Assembly (NCBI GenBank): GCA_902778265.1
Contig: CACYXI010000001.1
Coordinates: 62,001-126,000 of the forward strand
From: an uncultured Bacteroidales bacterium
GTDB taxonomy: Bacteria > Bacteroidota > Bacteroidia > Bacteroidales > Bacteroidaceae
Direction: 5' to 3'
DNA: 64,000 nucleotides
The translations under genes and the position numbers were made by a program. The notes below the pieces were generated by a model. That model was not told the origin of the DNA. It saw only the letters and a list, made by a program, of their open reading frames with translations, and ran no database searches. Below, one piece after another: positions 61,214 to 64,000 of the stretch (position 1 is its first letter; each line of letters begins with the position of its first letter).

Positions 61214-61531
61214 ATGGGAACATACGATAGATATTCACAGTTTAGGATTAACGGAGAAACAGAGATAGTCCCTTTCGTGAAGATAAGGGAGAAGTCTACT
61301 GATTTCTTTGAAACCTACAAAAAGAACGAATCACGCTTGGACTTGTTGTCATATGCTTACTATAAGGATGCAAATTATGGATGGCTTATTCTAATGGCAA
61401 ACCCCGAAGCGGGTTCAATGGAGTACGAAATCCCCGACGGAACAGAACTCAGAATACCATATCCTCTCGGGGAAACAATACAAGACTACCGAGACGCAGT
61501 AGAACAATACAAAAAGTTGACAGGTAAATAA
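61214..61531 (+). CDS. 53: baseplate wedge protein, gp53/LysM-like
   Basis: 105 residues. The pattern RLDLLSYAYYKDANYGWLILMANPE followed by IPDGTELRIPYP is that of gp53-type or LysM-like baseplate wedge proteins, in which a small domain binds the tail tube end or peptidoglycan. In T4 gp53 caps the wedge. Its stop overlaps the next ATG (TAATG), so the two are translated together. Confidence 0.7.
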   Translation: MGTYDRYSQFRINGETEIVPFVKIREKSTDFFETYKKNESRLDLLSYAYYKDANYGWLILMANPEAGSMEYEIPDGTELRIPYPLGETIQDYRDAVEQYKKLTGK

Positions 61532-64000
61532 TGGCCGAACAAACAAATGTAGAAAAGTTTGGACGCATTGTATATGTAGAACCCAATAACTTTTCAAATG
61601 GCATCCCCAATGGGATACCCCAACCATACGAAGACATGTGTATATCCGTGGACCTCTTGGTGATGGTTCCACGCAGGGATAGTTGTGGACAGAAGGATTA
61701 TAGAACATACAACTTCTCAACAGATAGCGGCACAATCTCCTTTATGAATGGAACAAACGGGATGTTAACCACTAATTACACCGACATCAACCTAAACAAT
61801 CCCGAAAATAACACCCAAGAGTGCCTTGGTATTGAAAGTATCACCGTTCAGTATGAAAGTTGGTTCTACCCAAGGGTAAATATTAAATTTGTTGACGTAA
61901 GAGGCGCATCCCTTATGCTACAAGGAGAGTATCTCTATGAAAATAAAGACAAAGCAACAGGAAATAACCCAAGAAGTTTCTTTAATGCACTTTTTTCATT
62001 CCCCTACCCCTTATTTAAACTTAAAGTAAAGGGCTTCTACGGCAAAGAAGTTACATATAACCTTGCAGTAAGCGACGTTAAAGCAAATTTCAACGCCGAT
62101 AACGGAAATTTTGAGGTCAACACGACCTTTATTGGTTATATGTATGGCGTTTATACCGACGTACCTATGCCGTTTATAGCCGCTGCACCATATATTCGGT
62201 TCAACAATGACGGAAATAATTATTGGGAAAAGCAAACCCACCTATCGCCGATGGACGACAGGGCCTTTGTGTATAATGGTTCAAAAGCACCAATACTAAC
62301 ATTCCCCGAATTATTCAAGAAACTTGCAGACTTCTCTCAAAATACGGAGAAGTTTACTGCATCACAAGAAGGTTATTCTGAAACAGTAAAGTCTAAGAAT
62401 GAATTAGAGGCACTACGTTTTATTGAAACAAAATATAACGCCATAAAAGCTAAATTTACAGATTACGAAGCATCTGATGATACTCATTCAATAGGTACCA
62501 TTTTTTACCCCAAAACGCAAAAAGACGATAATAAGATAATCATCAACCAAGATACAACCAATAAGACAAAGAAGCAAAACGGTATAGATATATATGACCT
62601 TGGAGTAGACTTAATAGAAACAATAAGGGCATACAATGATTCAGATTACGACAAAGACCTCCCCGAGCCAAAATGGTTAACAACGAAGGGTACCTATGAA
62701 TTTAAACACATTGCCGAAACCACAAGCACAAGCGCAGAAACAGGTGGACAAGCTTATCTGTGTTTAATAGAAGGGGAGAATAGTGATAGTAGCGCAAAGA
62801 CAAGTACAATATTTAATACAAATTTCAGCAGCATAGCAAATACAAACGCTGACATACGAAATAAATATATTGACGGGTTCTCTGCGTTAACAAAAAACGA
62901 CAAAAAATACCTAAACTACGTTCTCCTTTACGATAGTTTTGAAGATGGTGGGTTTGGAACGGCATTAAGCAAGCGAATAGATGAGGTTTCCCAAAAAGTA
63001 GATGAGGTAGAGGATGAATTAAAAAAACTACAAAATCTCGCACTGATTAACCTATTGGGCTTTACGCCAACAATTGAGAATGTATACAAGATGGGGTTTG
63101 CCCATTTTGATGCTTTTACTGATGCGTATTTTACAACCCTTGATGAAATAAAACGCAAAATTGATAGCGGAGACCGCAACCTTAAAACCCTATTAGGCGA
63201 AAGCGTTAATACCGAATTAACAGACCTTCCCACGAAGGCTGAGAACCTTATGCCCTTTACGCTCTTCACCAAAAAGAATGATGGGCAAAACGGAAAGGAT
63301 ACCGCTGCCAACACAGAAGTCTTACCGGGAGATTTCAATGAGAAACTAAACGACATTGACGAGATGAAACTTGTCCGTGCCATTATTGCAGCCGTAGATA
63401 GATATGCAGAGGAGGTTGCAAAAACCGAGAATAATATCAATGCAGACAATGTGGATTTCGTACCAATAACATTAAATGATATTCAAAACTTCGGTTCTAC
63501 ATCTAACCCGTATGCGTACTTACAGAAGATTTCTATAAGCGAAGGCGATGCATTTAGAAATGCCGCACTACAAACCTTCGCACAACGATATTTTGATTAT
63601 AGAACAGGCATTTTTGATGACGGAATAAAGGGCAATGAGGAGAGAAGAGAAAGCAAGGGAGCCGAACTCTTTGGAAAGATAGAGGCCTTTAATCTACTTT
63701 CCGTAAATAAAGACAGAAGTCTTGACTTATCATTACTTTCACAAAAAGACGGTAAATACACAGAAAACTATATTAAATCCTACCTAACAAGTAAGGGTGA
63801 AGGTAATTTGGGTATGTTTATAAAGAAAGATAAGGAGCATCTTTCCTTCTGTAAATACAAGATAAATGACGGAAAAACTACATTCTTCCCCAACGGGGTT
63901 TATTCTGATAAAGAGTTGAGCATTGATTGGTCAGAAAGAACCGTAACAACAGATAGCGCAAAAACCATCAATGAGAGTGCAATCACTTCTGACGGAAAAT
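61531..64000 (+). CDS. large baseplate-type protein, 3' partial
   Basis: At least 823 codons from the ATG at 61531 with no stop before the window end. The start MAEQTNVEKFGRIVYVEPNN and the WFYPRVNIKFVDVRGASLML region (about 110-130) are followed by beta-rich segments (YNLAVSDVKANFNADNGNFEV) and a helical middle (KRIDEVSQKVDEVEDELKKL near 490). No enzyme motif is seen. Translationally coupled to the gp53-like gene and following the hub protein, so a baseplate structural role is likely. The family is not recognised. Confidence 0.75.
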   Translation, partial: MAEQTNVEKFGRIVYVEPNNFSNGIPNGIPQPYEDMCISVDLLVMVPRRDSCGQKDYRTYNFSTDSGTISFMNGTNGMLTTNYTDINLNNPENNTQECLGIESITVQYESWFYPRVNIKFVDVRGASLMLQGEYLYENKDKATGNNPRSFFNALFSFPYPLFKLKVKGFYGKEVTYNLAVSDVKANFNADNGNFEVNTTFIGYMYGVYTDVPMPFIAAAPYIRFNNDGNNYWEKQTHLSPMDDRAFVYNGSKAPILTFPELFKKLADFSQNTEKFTASQEGYSETVKSKNELEALRFIETKYNAIKAKFTDYEASDDTHSIGTIFYPKTQKDDNKIIINQDTTNKTKKQNGIDIYDLGVDLIETIRAYNDSDYDKDLPEPKWLTTKGTYEFKHIAETTSTSAETGGQAYLCLIEGENSDSSAKTSTIFNTNFSSIANTNADIRNKYIDGFSALTKNDKKYLNYVLLYDSFEDGGFGTALSKRIDEVSQKVDEVEDELKKLQNLALINLLGFTPTIENVYKMGFAHFDAFTDAYFTTLDEIKRKIDSGDRNLKTLLGESVNTELTDLPTKAENLMPFTLFTKKNDGQNGKDTAANTEVLPGDFNEKLNDIDEMKLVRAIIAAVDRYAEEVAKTENNINADNVDFVPITLNDIQNFGSTSNPYAYLQKISISEGDAFRNAALQTFAQRYFDYRTGIFDDGIKGNEERRESKGAELFGKIEAFNLLSVNKDRSLDLSLLSQKDGKYTENYIKSYLTSKGEGNLGMFIKKDKEHLSFCKYKINDGKTTFFPNGVYSDKELSIDWSERTVTTDSAKTINESAITSDGK

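Noticed and set aside
1..64000. Stop-codon reassignment as in some large gut phages
   Set aside because: Genes end cleanly with TAA, TAG and TGA, and no long frame is broken by regular in-frame TAG or TGA.
1..64000. tRNA genes, CRISPR arrays and insertion sequences
   Set aside because: No cloverleaf-like sequence, spaced repeat array or transposase was seen on reading; a tRNA or repeat search program would be needed to exclude them fully.

Overview
This window is part of a large double-stranded DNA phage genome with a contractile tail, related to the T4 group. Recognisable T4-type proteins are the prohead protease (gp21), a scaffold-like protein (gp22), the major capsid protein (gp23), tail sheath (gp18), tail tube (gp19), a tape measure, baseplate parts resembling gp5, gp26 and gp53, a late sigma factor resembling gp55 and a DnaB/gp41-type helicase. 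Terminase, portal and DNA polymerase are not seen and presumably lie outside the window. The standard code is used, since genes end in TAA, TAG and TGA. The host is probably an anaerobic member of the Bacteroidetes: several minus-strand genes are preceded by the TTTG-N19-TAnnTTTG promoter typical of that phylum, ribosome binding sites are weak, and the phage carries an oxygen-sensitive ribonucleotide reductase (NrdD/NrdG).

Layout. 1-5 kb: a Clp-type unfoldase (cut by the window start) facing a minus-strand operon of an AAA ATPase, an IMPDH/GMP-reductase-like enzyme and a possible ThyX-like protein. 5-15 kb: small late proteins, a HAD-like protein, two glycosyltransferases, the late sigma factor and a first baseplate block. 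15-28 kb: phoH, a virion protein, an ArdA-like antirestriction protein next to an ADP-ribosyltransferase/nucleotidyltransferase fusion, then the head block (prohead proteins, gp21, gp22-like, gp23). 28-40 kb, minus strand: surface-sugar enzymes, a P-loop kinase, nrdD (with an intein), thioredoxin, nrdG, the replicative helicase, a phosphoesterase, a degenerate HD protein and a glycosyltransferase. 40-43 kb: four late proteins. 43-47 kb, minus strand: a phosphoesterase, a paralogous pair and an SNF2 helicase, followed by a 370-base non-coding region. 47.5-64 kb: the tail block, running off the end inside a very large baseplate-type gene.

Two promoter systems are visible. Host-like promoters serve minus-strand (early) genes. 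A repeated motif, ACTATTTAT-N3-AAAA, lies upstream of at least 15 genes, always on the coding strand, and is the likely late promoter read with the gp55-like sigma factor. Convergent gene pairs are separated by a recurring GC-rich terminator hairpin.

The most interesting system is a set of late-expressed proteins that share an N-terminal helix ending in L-x-E or I-x-E, the type of site cut by T4 gp21. One of these proteins is ArdA-like, and the next gene is an ART-nucleotidyltransferase fusion. My inference is that the phage packs antirestriction and host-modifying proteins into its head and injects them with its DNA. Other notable items are a 161-residue mini-intein in the NrdD cysteine motif, a nuclease gene whose frame is restored by an 8-base hop, an A10 run that may fuse two prohead proteins by frameshifting, and an OmpA-like domain in a baseplate protein.
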